64,000 nucleotides of DNA from Nemertoderma westbladi (Eukaryota > Xenacoelomorpha > Nemertodermatida > Nemertodermatidae). The position numbers and the translations under genes were made by a program. Under the pieces are notes generated by a model. That model was not told where the DNA came from. It searched no databases and saw nothing but the letters and a program-made list of their open reading frames with translations. The first letter of the stretch is position 1; each line of letters begins with the position of its first letter. Below are positions 47,391-58,801 of the stretch, piece by piece. The stretch lies in contig JAUCBJ010001860.1 of NCBI GenBank assembly GCA_032718475.1, forward strand, positions 1 to 64,000, in the 5' to 3' direction.

Positions 47391-48216
47391 CTCCCCTTTA
47401 ATTTATACATTCACTGTTACCATAATTCATTGTTATCTTTACTTTATTTCACCTTAAACTATTAATGTTGTTTTGAGTTAATGTTTACATTTTTTACAAA
47501 GTAGTTATAAACTCTACACCCGAGCATATACAGTAAGCACATGGTTATTTAATTATTCCGATATATTAATACTTTAATTATTATCATATATATACTTTCC
47601 TATTCTTCTAATTATACATAAAGCTAAGTATTTATTTGGATGTGTGTTTGTGTTGTCTACACAATTTATTTTATTTATATATTAATAAATAGTAATCATC
47701 ACGTACCTAGCTACGAGGGAACTGGGAAGAAACTTCACTCATTAAACAGTTGATATTATTGAAATTAATTGAAGGGGGATTCAGGAAGGTGGGAATTCAA
47801 GTAGTCAGGAGCCGCCGCTCCTGACTACTTGAATTCTTGAATTCCCATGAGTTAATATTAAGAAATATTAGTATAGGAACAAACGGATCAAACCAAGAGT
47901 TTATTTCAGATCAAAGATTAAAGAATGAAATGCTACTGCTGACGGGTTTTTAGCCCAGTAAATAATAACACAGCTCAATAATAACACAACCAACCCAAAT
48001 ATCCCCAGGCCAGTTACCTAAGTTAAGTAATGTGATAAGGGATATGATAAGGGACTCTACCAGTGGGCTGTAAACATGACCTCATTAAGTAGTAAATTAG
48101 ATAGCAAAAGAAAAGGAAGCCTAATAGACCACAACAGGAAGGCGCCCGCAGTTGCCATACACCAGCTGTGTTTACAATGTTGAGTTATTGTAAAATCCCT
48201 TTATTTCATTCTCTGG
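47391..48216. other. 3' flank of the second retrotransposon, no gene
   Basis: AT-rich sequence with an aataaa at about 47687 but no poly(A) tract. The perfect hairpin at 47793-47836 is listed separately. Nothing else is recognised. Confidence 0.4.
47793..47836. repeat. Perfect 20-bp inverted repeat with 4-base loop
   Basis: gaattcaagtagtcaggagc, loop cgcc, then the exact reverse complement. A further gg/cc-type match lies just outside. It could form a strong hairpin or cruciform. No poly(U) run follows, and this is eukaryotic DNA, so it is not called a terminator. Confidence 0.95.
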
Positions 48217-48935
48217 TTATAACGAACCTGTCTTTAGACTGGGTAGTTCTTGTCAAGAGTTGAGCCGTTCAAAAACACGATGTGGTTATCTGGTTATGTG
48301 TGTATGTGTGTATAACCATCCAATATCTCAAAAACTCAAGCAGGTACGCAACAATTTTTAACGCGACTATTTAACAATTAGTATCTAGTTGTTGAATAAA
48401 AAAGTTGGGAATGATTCGATGTGCGAAATTCGAAATATTAGCATATTATCAACATTATGGAACGCGAAATTAAATACCCACAGCTACACTTTGTCAGCTG
48501 AACAACATTTCACTACTTATTGCTAATTTGAGTTACGTACTACATTATTATTATATTATAACGAACCTGTCTTTAGACTGGGTAGTTTTTGTCTAAAGCT
48601 GAGGCCGGCAAAAACACGATGGATATATTTACCTATATATTTACCTATATCACTATATATGTCACTATGTATGTTCACCAAATGGCTTGAAACCACTTGC
48701 ATGCATTGTAAAATTGTAAACGCAAGTATTTATCAATTGTTGTCTAGTTGTTGAATAAAAAAGTTGGGAACGATTCGAAGTGCGATATTCGAAATATTTG
48801 CATATTTTCAACATTATTGAACGCGAAATTAAATACCCACAACTCCCTTGCTTGAAATGTTTTTCAGGTGATTGATATTTAGCAATTATTATGAGGTTAC
48901 TTACTACTGAAATCTGACAGAATGCCAAACGTATT
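48217..48935 (+). repeat. Helitron-like family, 5' module in tandem (two copies)
   Basis: Two direct copies about 339 bp apart, each starting ataacgaacctgtctttaga then ctgggtag. Each contains a ctagttgttgaataaaaaagttggga segment (near 48391 and 48748) and ends near gaacgcgaaattaaataccc. The start, aacgaacctgtctt, is the reverse complement of the aagacaggttcgtt found before the 3' hairpin at 49550 and 50165, so the family has subterminal inverted repeats. Confidence 0.7.
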
Positions 48936-48936
48936 A

Positions 48937-49586
48937 TTATAGTTCTATCTCTATTCAGCCAGTTAGTGTAATGTCAAGCAGTACATCATTTATATATCGT
49001 ATGTATCTATAGGGCCTAATTGTCATCGTTATAATACTGTCATCAACTTAGGCTAGGCTCAATTGTAATGCAAAGGCTTAGTAGGTTTTGTATATCTGGG
49101 ACGTTTACAACAGCTGTCGATTAAACTAACAAAACCATAAAACTGAACCAGGGTGGCTGCCAGCCGGGTACCAACGGCTGTTGGGTAGACTTAAGGGAAC
49201 ATTTCACAAACTTTCATAGGATGCTTGTACATGTACATTATATTGGTTGCTCCGATGTTTTTATTAGGCTAACTGAGAATGTATCAGGTATAAATACTGT
49301 AATTATAGTGTTCTTTATTTTATTTATCTAATACAGAAAAGACCCCTCCGCAGAATAAACTGCTCTTTTGGGCCGTTTCTCAGGTTGTGGATATGGATAC
49401 CATTTCAGACATCATCGTAGTAATTGTGATTATGATTTGTTTGCCTAGGCGAATGTGTATTACATTAGATGGGAGGCAGTTTTTTGGTTGATGCAAGTCA
49501 TTCTTGGTTTGCATCTTCCAATCCCATCTGTTTCTTGGAGTCTGTGTAAGACAGGTTCGTTTAAAGCCATCTTGATGGCGTTCTAG
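48937..49586 (+). repeat. Helitron-like family, 3' module copy 1
   Basis: Starts ttatagttctatctctattc and ends aagacaggttcgtttaaagc then catcttgatggcgttctag. The end is a 6-bp stem (GCCATC/GATGGC, TT loop), three bases, then CTAG and T, the same terminal plan as 28788 and 29847. No Rep/helicase ORF, so it is non-autonomous. Confidence 0.7.
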
Positions 49587-50202
49587 TTATAGTTCTATCT
49601 ATTCAGTCAGTTAGTGTAATGTCAAGCAGTACATCATTTATATCTATTGTAATCGTTATAATACTGTCATCAACTCAGGCTAAGCTCAATTATAATGTAA
49701 AGGCTTAGTAGGTTTTGTATATCTGGGACGTTTACAACAACTGTCGATTAAACTAACAAACCAGAAAACTGTAGAGCTGCTGTTGGGTAGGTAGACTTAA
49801 TGGTAGATTTGACAAACTTTCATAGGAGGCTTGTACAGTAGGCCTACATGTACATTATATTGGTTGCTCCGATGTTTTTATTAGGCTAACTGAGAATGTA
49901 TCAGGTATAAATAATTAGTGTTCTTTATTTTATTTATCTAATACAGAAAGACCCCTCCGCAGAATAAACTGATCTTTTGGGCCGTTACCCTGGTTGCGGA
50001 TAGGGATAACATTTCACACATCGCGATCGCAGTAATTGTGATTATGATTTGTTTGCCTAGGCGAATGTATGTGTATTACATTAGATGGGAGGCAGTTTTT
50101 TGGTTGATGCATGTCATTCTTGGTTTGCATCTTCCAATCCCATCTGTTTCTTGGAGTCTGTGTAAGACAGGTTCGTTTAAAGCCATCTTGATGGCGTTCT
50201 AG
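49587..50202 (+). repeat. Helitron-like family, 3' module copy 2
   Basis: Direct repeat of 48937-49586 abutting it at CTAG|T, with small indels (for example loss of part of the catcg segment near 49640). Ends at CTAG 50199-50202 with the same hairpin. Confidence 0.7.
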
Positions 50203-51083
50203 TTTATAAAGTGTTTAATTTATGGTAATTACCAAATTCGCAAAGCATCTAAATGTAGTTAATCTTAATAGTAAGTGGCTGCATTTGATTCGAATACAGT
50301 ATACCCCCCTCTATGTTGAACCGATGATGGTGACATGCCTGATCCACCCAATTACTGTAGGTAGTTGAAGTATAATCTACTGATGCTGAAAGTACAGTAT
50401 CTCCCTGTTTTAAACAACAACATTAGGTACTCAAGATTGAAATGTTAGCTCTATATCAATTTCACTCCTTTCCAAATTACTTGACTACATAATAATTCCC
50501 TGTTTTCAATATAAATTGTTTAAAAACCGTAATATTTCTTACTGAAGTTAAAAAAAGAGGCGCAACTAAAACTCAAATCACTTTAACGTACCGCATAATT
50601 TTTAATATTAGCTAAATTATGCATGACAAAGTAAATGGCGCAAAATGATCGCAAACACGTGTTTAGTGGGTTTGAAAAATTAATTTAATTGAGTTTAAAC
50701 ATTAGGGAAAGTAGCAGGTTACAGTGGCTCTGGCATTGTTTTCTAACCAAAACAATAAACAAGACTTTTTTATTTCACTTGCGGTCAATTTGCGGTGAAG
50801 ATCAATATTTTCACTTGAAGTCAATGTGCGCCACTATCTGGCTTCATAATATTATATCATAAAATAATAATATTAGGCAGTCCTGTACTCTGAGTTCTTG
50901 TATGCCACATGAACGAAGCCCCGCATTTTAAACATTCTTGCCAAGATCTGACAAGAATCCTCAATTACTAACAAGAATTAACAAAAGTCTCAAATCACAC
51001 CAAGACAAGCCAAGCCAATGTCTCTCAATAACCTCCAAGACCCACAAAGTCTTGGTGACTCTTGGCCACTCCAGACAACTACT
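50203..51083. other. No gene recognised
   Basis: AT-rich. At about 50695-50765 it has a reverse-complement relative of the repeat at 30440-30572. No ORF with a domain. Confidence 0.4.
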
Positions 51084-51866
51084 AGGATCGGCATGCTGCA
51101 TTGCAGCTGCATTTATAAGAATGCTGTGCCGGCTTGTCGATAAAATTGCGCCGCCACAACTCCCTATCACCCATGACATTTGCTAGATCATCCGCATCTT
51201 CACTACTACTACTAGGATCGGCATGCTGCATTGCAGCTGCATTTTTAAGAATGCTGTGCCGGCTTGTCAACAAAATTGCACCGCCACAACTCCCTATCAC
51301 CCATGACATTTGCTAGATCATCCGCATCTTCAAGGCCAGTGTGAGTGTCCTTTAAGATGCGTCTCAAGAAAGTCATGGGCTGTCCACCATGCTTATTCAA
51401 TCCATGAGGCTGCCAAAGTACAAGATTATGCACTGGCAGGTCCTCACGGCGAAAGCAATGTCCTGCAAAGTGGAGGCAATTTTGTTCTAGTGTCAAGCTT
51501 GGGGGAACCAATGAGACACCGCCAATGTTATATATTGTCTGGTTGGAGATGTGTGCATTGTACTTGAAACAATGAACCCGGCGTATCATTCTTGTGAATG
51601 TGCCATCCAGAGATTTGGTGTCCTCAGCAGTTAGAGCCCAGCATGGACTCCCATAGAGGAGTACTGGAACTACTGCTGCTCTAAATAATCGGACCTTAAG
51701 TTTCCGATTAATTCTCGGTGACTTCCAAATCCTGGAAAGCCTATTCAAGGCTGCCCATGCCTTTCCCTTACGTATTCGAAGGTCCTCACCTGACTTCCGG
51801 ATCCATGATCCCAGGTAACAGAAGTCATCCACATGCTCAAGCATACCATCTTTTGATGACATCTTT
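51084..51866 (-). pseudogene. LINE 3' fragment (copy 5) with duplicated tail
   Basis: On the minus strand it reads MLEHVDDFCYLGSWIRKSGE through RRILKD...DADDLANVMGDREL and then the 3' UTR gcagctgcaatgcagcatgc. It is 5'-truncated near 51866. Coding runs almost intact to the normal end of the LINE ORF. The last about 150 bp (from gaagatgcggatgatctagc to the cgatcctagtag terminus) are present twice in tandem (51084-51208 and 51209-51335), joined through a (tag)n stretch. Confidence 0.88.
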
Positions 51867-54169
51867 GACAACTGGATCATCATCTGGATCTGGTTCAGAA
51901 TTTGGGAGGACAACTGTCCACATATAGACACAGCCTTATTCGCTCATTGGAAGACAGTAGCCTCGCAATCTGTCATCGTTGCATAAGCCTTGCGACCACT
52001 TAAAAGTGGCATCATCCTCGAATTCAGTGGACAATCCATTGAATACAAAATGATATGACTCCACAACGAACGCAATCAGACCATTCGGTATGCCTGCTAG
52101 TTAATTCATTAAAAAACTTCTCTAGTCTGGCATCATATACATTTTGCAACTGGGTATTTGTTGCGATATATGGCGCTGTGTACCTATATTAGCCGTCATA
52201 CAGTATAATTATTTAGATAAGCCATAAAGACGCGCAACCATATTTAGATAAGGAAAGTAAAACGCCCCGATTTTTGAATTTATCCATTTTATACAGTTCT
52301 ACCTATGTAATTTTGTAGTAAAATATAAGTAAATAGTTCCACGGTAGCAAGTTTCCTATGAAACCCTTGATATAAGCTTGCTGATATTAGCTTCAATAGG
52401 ATTAACTGCATATTTGTTTTATTTTCTTTTATATTTGCGCTAAATTAGATTTCATGTAGCGTATTATTAGTACCGCTAAATTAAGCAACGCCAAAATGAC
52501 CATATATGGTGACGATTTGTGATTCCAAGGAGGAATAGGTTCACAATCCGGCTTCCTTATTGGCCTAGCTGCTTCCAGGTTGGTCTAATGGTAGCGCGGA
52601 TTGGGGAACCAATCAGAGAATTATTGCATCATCCTTCATGAATCACCTATAAATTGGCCGTTTTTCCGGTATGTGCAATGTAATCTCAGTGTCCCTCAAT
52701 CTCAGTTGCTGTTGTAATTTACTTTTGTAAATTCTGTAATTTGTTTTCTTGCAATAATTCGTAAATTTGTAATTTCTGCTTATTTCTTGCTGTGTTTCTC
52801 ACTTTAATCTCAATGATTACTGCTAATTACAATCGGAACTATGATTTCTACCCTTTAATTAATGGTTCTATGTGATTAAGATGCGATAATCCCACAGGAT
52901 TTCTTTAGACTGTCAGACTGTATGATTGCATGCGCCGTTACGGTAGCTACTCATTAGATGGAGGGCTAAGGTACCGGTAGGCGCGGCGGGCGCACTGGGG
53001 GGTTAGCGACGAAGGGAGTGCGGAGGATTCAAAAGGCGAGCAACGCTGGCGGGGGGTCACCGTTGCGGGCGGAAGGCTAGCAGTGTAGAGAGAAGACTGC
53101 TCGCTGGTACAGTAATTAAGGGGCTGATGATCCAGATTTTGTCTCTATTTTGTAGTATTAGGGGGGCAGGAATTGGGTTAGTTAGGAAGCCTACATGTAC
53201 CCGGGAGAGGCCTTCGTGCTTTATACTGCGAACTGTAGGTTGCGAGTTGCGAACTGTGAATTGTGAACTGAAGATTGTAAATTGTACATTAAGAACTATA
53301 AATTGGTAAGTATTAACTATTGATTGTTACGTTGATTGGTGTGTTTGTCTATCATTGGGACACTCAAGGGAGGTTTCGGTTGCAAAATTGAGTTTCTTTA
53401 TTAACGCGCTCGCATTCAATCGTTTTGTATTTACAAATCATGGGCAGTTATGATAATGAAATGTGGACAATAAAAGCACTAATAAATAACATAATATATT
53501 TCGATAACGTAGTAAAAATATTGATAAAATAAGGGGAGGGGAAATTAATGAAACATTTACTTCGAGTATATGTGGTTACAAATATCAGCAGAAATAAAGT
53601 GTTATCAAAGTAAATGAAATGGGACGAATGAAAAGGCGAGCAAGCGAGTGGACGGGGAGCGAGCGAGCGAGCAAGCGAGCGGTAAAAAACAATTTGTGAC
53701 AACCAGTGTAGAAAATAGGAAGACTGACGAAATTGCTCAGAATGAAGTATATAATGGTAAATTATTACATCGCGAGGTGATAACAGGAGGTCAAGATGCT
53801 GAATGGAGGGGGTCAGGCCTAAAACATGAGGTTTGCATTGATGTAACACATGACGGGCATACTAGGGCTAACAAATTAGTAGATTCGACCAATGAATGTG
53901 CAGAGATTCAATAATTCTGTTTGAGGTTGATGGGCATTGTGAAGGGTTATTATTATTAATTATATAATATGATGTCAGTATATATCGAGAGGGGGGTGAT
54001 TATATGAATGAACATGTGGCAGCCCGCTTTAACCTGGGGCCACTTACAGTACTTGATAATGTTAGTGGGACTGAGGGGGGGCTTGTTAAGTGAATGATAG
54101 GTGGAATCTCGCTGCAACCCGAGTCCACGTACTGTACAAAATGTTTCTTTTAAAATGTCTCTTACAAAA
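51867..54169. other. No gene recognised
   Basis: Mixed sequence without a supportable coding region. Contains a tRNA-like internal promoter at 52580-52592 (listed separately), a degenerate gaactgtgaattg repeat at 53222-53310, and a gagcgagcgagc simple repeat at 53636-53682. The 88-codon ORF at 53648 begins inside that simple repeat and has no domain. Confidence 0.4.
52580..52592 (+). promoter_or_regulatory. Possible RNA polymerase III box A (tRNA-like)
   Basis: tggtctaatggtagcgcgga fits the TRGYNNARNGG box A pattern and looks like the D-arm of a tRNA. A good box B (GGTTCRANNCC) is not found at the expected distance; only ggggaaccaatc follows. It could be a decayed tRNA or a SINE head. Confidence 0.25.
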
Positions 54170-55439
54170 TGTGCGCTTTCAGACCTTTAGCAGTTTAACC
54201 TGCCAATTTTAGGTGTCCTCTTGTTTATAAATCGACTTTAGCCTATAACAATTATTTAATGCACATGAAGTAACATTAGCCGAAACCAGTCTATGCGCGA
54301 TCATTCACCCACAGTTAAGGGAGACTGGATTCGGGTGCTTTGAAGTTATTGCGTTGCAGACCTACTGTATTATTCGATTGATCGTTACTATATAATCTCT
54401 GACAATATTATTCACTTTCGGGGAAATATTAACAGTTCCTTTAGGACGTGTCGCTTTAAGTATAAAACAGAGTTATGACTTATACTAAACACAACGAGAT
54501 GGCTACTGATTTTCGTAAATAGCGCATTCTTTAGGAGATGCTTTATTATCTGTCACACTACTGCACACGACTTCACACTGTTTCACACTGATCTGCCGAC
54601 CGTCACTGAATTTGATCATATATAAGGAGGATAGCAACCGACACATGTAGGGATTATGAAATAGCATTTAATGCACACTAAAACCACTGTAATGTAAGTC
54701 GCAATTGCTACCGGTAACCGGTCCCTCTAACCTTTAGTAATCAAGAAGATTGGGGGTTTTATGATTATTTATCGATATTTTCCAAATATAACAACATATC
54801 CATCAACATATAACCATTAATAACAGACAGTAAACAGAAGTACAATAATGCGGTGATATTCAGCCAGTATCGGTAATACCGGTACCGCAGGTGCCAAGTG
54901 ACCAGTTGTTATGGTTAGTTGCACAGTTGTACAGTGCAGTAGGGCCAGTAATGCATCCAGTCAGTCCAGTTGACAAGTTGACAGGTGCAGGTGATCGGAG
55001 TTTGGTTTACAGATAATAGATTTACGTTCTTGTAATCAAAGCCGTCTAATGTTGGCCAAAGTCTGAAACTTCTAACACAGAAGTACAGAATAATTTCCAA
55101 GCAGTTGTTCTCGCTCAGAAAGGTAAACAAAGACCGTAATGCATTATTGCGCAATTTCCCGTAGGCTCCTGTGCAAGATAAAATGAAAATCGTTCTGATT
55201 GGTCGAGCGAGCCTGAACAAAGAAAGTTCCACATCGACAGCAAATCAGCTGACAGATTTCGTCATCTGAACTACACTCTATTTAGAGTATTTGGCGTATT
55301 GCGGCATAAAATGGCTTGTTATGTCCGCTAAAACACCTACATGGTACATTGCGGAGAAAATGGCTTGTTATGTCCGCTAAAACAACTAAACAGTTAATTG
55401 CGGAGAAAATGACTGGTTATATCCGCAAAAGCTTTTACA
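54170..55439 (-). mobile_element. LTR of a minus-strand LTR retrotransposon
   Basis: Similar over its whole length to the solo LTR at 60931-62099. Shared blocks include gcgctttcagacctttagca, gtctatgcgcgatcattcac and atattaacagttcctttagg. On the minus strand it starts TGTAAAAGCTTTTGCGG and ends CGCACA, the usual TG...CA ends. A purine-rich gggagcgg lies directly 5' of it on the minus strand, as a polypurine tract would for a 3' LTR. It may be the 3' LTR of the BEL/Pao element to the right or of a separate element that includes the ORFs at 55518-57072. Confidence 0.75.
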
Positions 55440-55517
55440 CCGCTCCCAGAAAATGGGATTTAATTCTATAAAATATAAAAAATCACAGTTTCTAAAATAT
55501 AAAAATACTCTAAACAG

Positions 55518-55934
55518 TTAGTCTTTCTTACGCGAACGGCGTTTACGCGGTGTTTTGAGGCTAGCAAGAGTCCTTTTCTCTTTGGGGCGAGCCACTTTAC
55601 TAGGAGGGCTATAACTCCTAGGTGAAGGGTGCAATACAATTGCATCAGAAGGTTTAGGGTTACGGTCGGTGTGTCCGCTGGTCGAGGTACCCGGTTGATC
55701 GGTATCAACCTCAGTGGAACGAGGTCGAACAACCTTGAGAGCGCGTTTTAAGACAGCAGCTCTTACTGGTCCCTGATGGGTCGTTTGCACGAGAGCGGTA
55801 GGTGGACCGTGTGTAGTGAGAAATTTCCTCGGTTTGATGGTTCTTTCTGACTCGCGTTCTCGGGCTCTGTTGAAATCGATATGCTTCTCCTCGAGCTGAT
55901 TTTCCTCCGCTTGTCGTTGGAAGCATTCATCCAA
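55518..55934 (-). CDS. Unidentified basic ORF next to the LTR
   Basis: 138 codons, not recognised. The N-terminal third is charged and probably helical (QRQAEENQLEEKHIDFNRAR). The rest is Pro/Ser/Arg-rich, ending in a basic tail (KTPRKRRSRKKD), so a nucleic-acid-binding role is possible. It is in a different frame from the next two ORFs upstream, with only short gaps, so the three may be pieces of one decayed retrotransposon protein. It ends about 80 bp before the LTR. Confidence 0.4.
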   Translation of the reverse strand: MDECFQRQAEENQLEEKHIDFNRARERESERTIKPRKFLTTHGPPTALVQTTHQGPVRAAVLKRALKVVRPRSTEVDTDQPGTSTSGHTDRNPKPSDAIVLHPSPRSYSPPSKVARPKEKRTLASLKTPRKRRSRKKD

Positions 55935-55975
55935 AACTCTTTCAGAGAGTAAGGTCGTCCAAGTTCGATATCTTC

Positions 55976-56566
55976 TTAGAGTTTCTGGATTTCCCGATCG
56001 AACTGAGATAAAGCTAATTCGTTTACCGCTTGGACTTGCTGCTGCAATTTACGTTTCTCTAAACAATCGTAGGTTCCTTTTCCGATCTTTTGTCGAATAG
56101 TGTCTAACGAGTTTCGTTCAACTCTCTCCTCCACCTCGGTGACAGGTTGTATCGGGGTTAAATCGGGACGATTATACGGGTTGAATGGCGATATTAAATG
56201 TCCGCGTCCCAATCCGGCTAGGTAGGATGGGCGAATATCTAGGGAGCCCACAACCGGAGTGCCACCGACTAATTGTTTGGGTAACACCAGATCTTTGAAC
56301 AATGAGTACAGTTCAGGAGGATCCGTCATACTATTAGGATCAAGAGTCTGAGGTCTCACTAGGGAATGAGGAGGTCTGACCGAGTATTCCGGAACTCTGA
56401 TCATTGGTTTATTCAAGGATCGTTTGAGCCGAGCGACCGTAGGTGATACGTCGAACAGGTTTCTCTCGAAATTCCCGTAAGTATAGCGAGTAAAAACTGT
56501 GTTTAGCGCAACGTCTCCGCGGATGTTTATGTCTTTCCGTGTGTTGGTTGGGTCTAGGGCATTCAT
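55976..56566 (-). CDS. Unidentified ORF, possibly retrotransposon-encoded
   Basis: 196 codons, not recognised. Reading open upstream of Met1 (about 17 codons including DHQRFPYKTCIFGI) suggests the true start lies further 5' and a frameshift separates it from 56707-57072. The C-terminal 60 residues look like a coiled coil (EVEERVERNSLDTI ... LEKRKLQQQVQAVNEL). No zinc knuckle, protease or RT motif. Confidence 0.4.
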   Translation of the reverse strand: MNALDPTNTRKDINIRGDVALNTVFTRYTYGNFERNLFDVSPTVARLKRSLNKPMIRVPEYSVRPPHSLVRPQTLDPNSMTDPPELYSLFKDLVLPKQLVGGTPVVGSLDIRPSYLAGLGRGHLISPFNPYNRPDLTPIQPVTEVEERVERNSLDTIRQKIGKGTYDCLEKRKLQQQVQAVNELALSQFDREIQKL

Positions 56567-56706
56567 CGTAATAATACCAAAGATGCACGTCTTGTAGGGG
56601 AAACGCTGGTGATCTTTCTCCAGCTTTACAATGTCTCTCTCAAGAATTCCAAAGATACGTTGAAGTCACTGCGTTTATCCGGTTCTTTAACGTCTTCTCT
56701 TTCGAG

Positions 56707-57072
56707 TTAGTTTCGAATAGAATTTTCGTGTTCGATTCTCAGTTTATTGTTCCGACTCCGCTGGGTATGATATTTAAATAGGATCATTTCCCTTTCGGTG
56801 TCTACATCATCCATATCGTGTAAATCGATAGGATGGCCAGTAGTAAAGAAGTCTATATACGTACCATTACGATGCGTATAGCGAGCGGTGAATTTTCTAT
56901 AGTCCAATTCATGCGTGAGCTGTTCCTTTGACATTGGCGGCTCGATATAACGGCCATCGTCCTCCGTAGTGGGTTGACTAGCGTCACCGCGTATTAAACT
57001 ATCAACAAACGCTTGCAATGGTAGGGTATATCGCTCCCTGATACCAAGATCATCTTCTATCAACTCTGTCAT
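56707..57072 (-). CDS. Unidentified ORF, possibly retrotransposon-encoded
   Basis: 121 codons, acidic N-terminus (MTELIEDDLGIRERY), not recognised. Together with the ORFs at 55976-56566 and 55518-55934 it forms a co-linear minus-strand series in three different frames. That fits one longer protein broken by indels. Confidence 0.4.
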   Translation of the reverse strand: MTELIEDDLGIRERYTLPLQAFVDSLIRGDASQPTTEDDGRYIEPPMSKEQLTHELDYRKFTARYTHRNGTYIDFFTTGHPIDLHDMDDVDTEREMILFKYHTQRSRNNKLRIEHENSIRN

Positions 57073-58801
57073 AGCTGCTATATGAGTTTATCGATATTAT
57101 AATTAATTATAATTTAGGCTAGCGGTCATTGCTGCCCCCCCTCAATGCTCCCGGACAGCGCAAGCTCCTCAGCACTGATGTACTTTCGCCGCTGTGTCTA
57201 TCGCCAACATAGTAGCTACACAACGACAACAACAACCAGAGCGAGTCACTCCACTGTCCGTCCCAAGGGCTTAGATTTACTTCAGGTTCTTACTGCAGAG
57301 GTAGGGCTACTTTCACAACTGCGACTCGCTACTGTAAACACACTTTAGTAGTAACATTCACCTATAAACGCACAAATTCCACACAACTGTCACAAATTGT
57401 ACACATTCGGGCCATTTGTCCGTTAGTCAAGTGCCTTCCAGAATGCCACGTTATTATTATGTATCCCTGGATACTAGCAGTGCGCTATTTATTCCTTATG
57501 CTATTCAATGGGGCAAGCTTTATATTGTTCTTTTAACTCACATCTAATTCTAGCGTGGTTGTTGCCATGGTGACATTATGGAAAGCTAGCAGTAGAATTA
57601 GGGTAATTCTCATGCATACAGATCTGGGATGCTATTTAATAGTAATACTTTAATCGTCAATATTCCCCTTTATACATGATTTTATGAATTTTATCGGCTA
57701 TTGACTATATATTGGAGAGTCTCTCACGCTAATATACTTAATAGGGTGAATCTCCGCTCCCATGATCTATTAATTAATGGAATTTTGGGAATGTTATAAA
57801 TTGTATAAAATGACAATTTATCAAATTCATGAGAGGATATGAATTTAAAAATTTATTCCTGTAAATTTTATTATTTAATATTAAAATAGGCCCAATTTTA
57901 TTCCAGAGCATGTCTGGGGACTGGGATCCTTGATTCTAGGAAATTTGTCCTTTTAAGAGTATCGGTGAGTACTACGATATCTTAATCGACTAGAATTTTT
58001 AAAGGATCTAAATTTTAACAGATTTTGATTTATAGATTTTCTTGGTTTACAAACTCCTTAGAGTTTATTTGTATGCATTTACTCTATTATAACATTTGTT
58101 TTAATAGATTTTATAAATATTAACTATGTAATATTTAAGATGGGCACCGATTTATTCCAGAACATGTCTGGGGACGTTAACCATTGATTCTAGAATTTTG
58201 TCTTTCAAGTATATCGGTGGGTGCCGCGATATCTTAATTGACTAGAATTACAGATGGTCAAAGGGTTTAACAGATTTATTTGCGTTGTACGCTACTGTTA
58301 AAGGGACATCACGCTACTATATGTATTATTTAATATACGGTATGAGAGCAATATTGCAAGAAGCAATGTCAGTGAGAAGAGGCAAATCGTTTCCAAGGTC
58401 TACCCAGAGCTTGGTTTAGCCAAGACACGAGGATCTGAACTTTGCATTCCTAATACTCTACTTACCAATAATACTTAAGTTTAGTAGGAGCTTTATTGTA
58501 CTTTAATAAGTACGGACATTTCATCTTACTGTAGTCACGTATTTATAATATGATACGGACAGTAAGGAGGAGAAAAGAATTATTTCTCGCCGTTACGCTA
58601 AATACATATAATATAAGTAATTAAGTAATAAACGCGAATATATATTGCACTAATCTACTAAATAACCACTAAAATAACATTCTACTAAATAAAATTAATG
58701 AAAACGATTATTATAAAATTATATAATATTACATACCTAAATATAAAAATAATAAAAAACGAATATAAAATAATATGGTCACACACCCACTCCAGACGCT
58801 G
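57073..58801. other. Non-coding stretch between the unidentified ORFs and integrase
   Basis: AT-rich, no supportable ORF. Contains a degenerate direct repeat of about 250 bp: 57891-58032 and 58142-58280 both carry ttattccagagcatgtctgg-like and gatatcttaatcgactagaa-like blocks. Confidence 0.5.

Noticed and set aside
47793-47836. Rho-independent terminator
   Set aside because: Strong hairpin but no T-run after it and not bacterial DNA.
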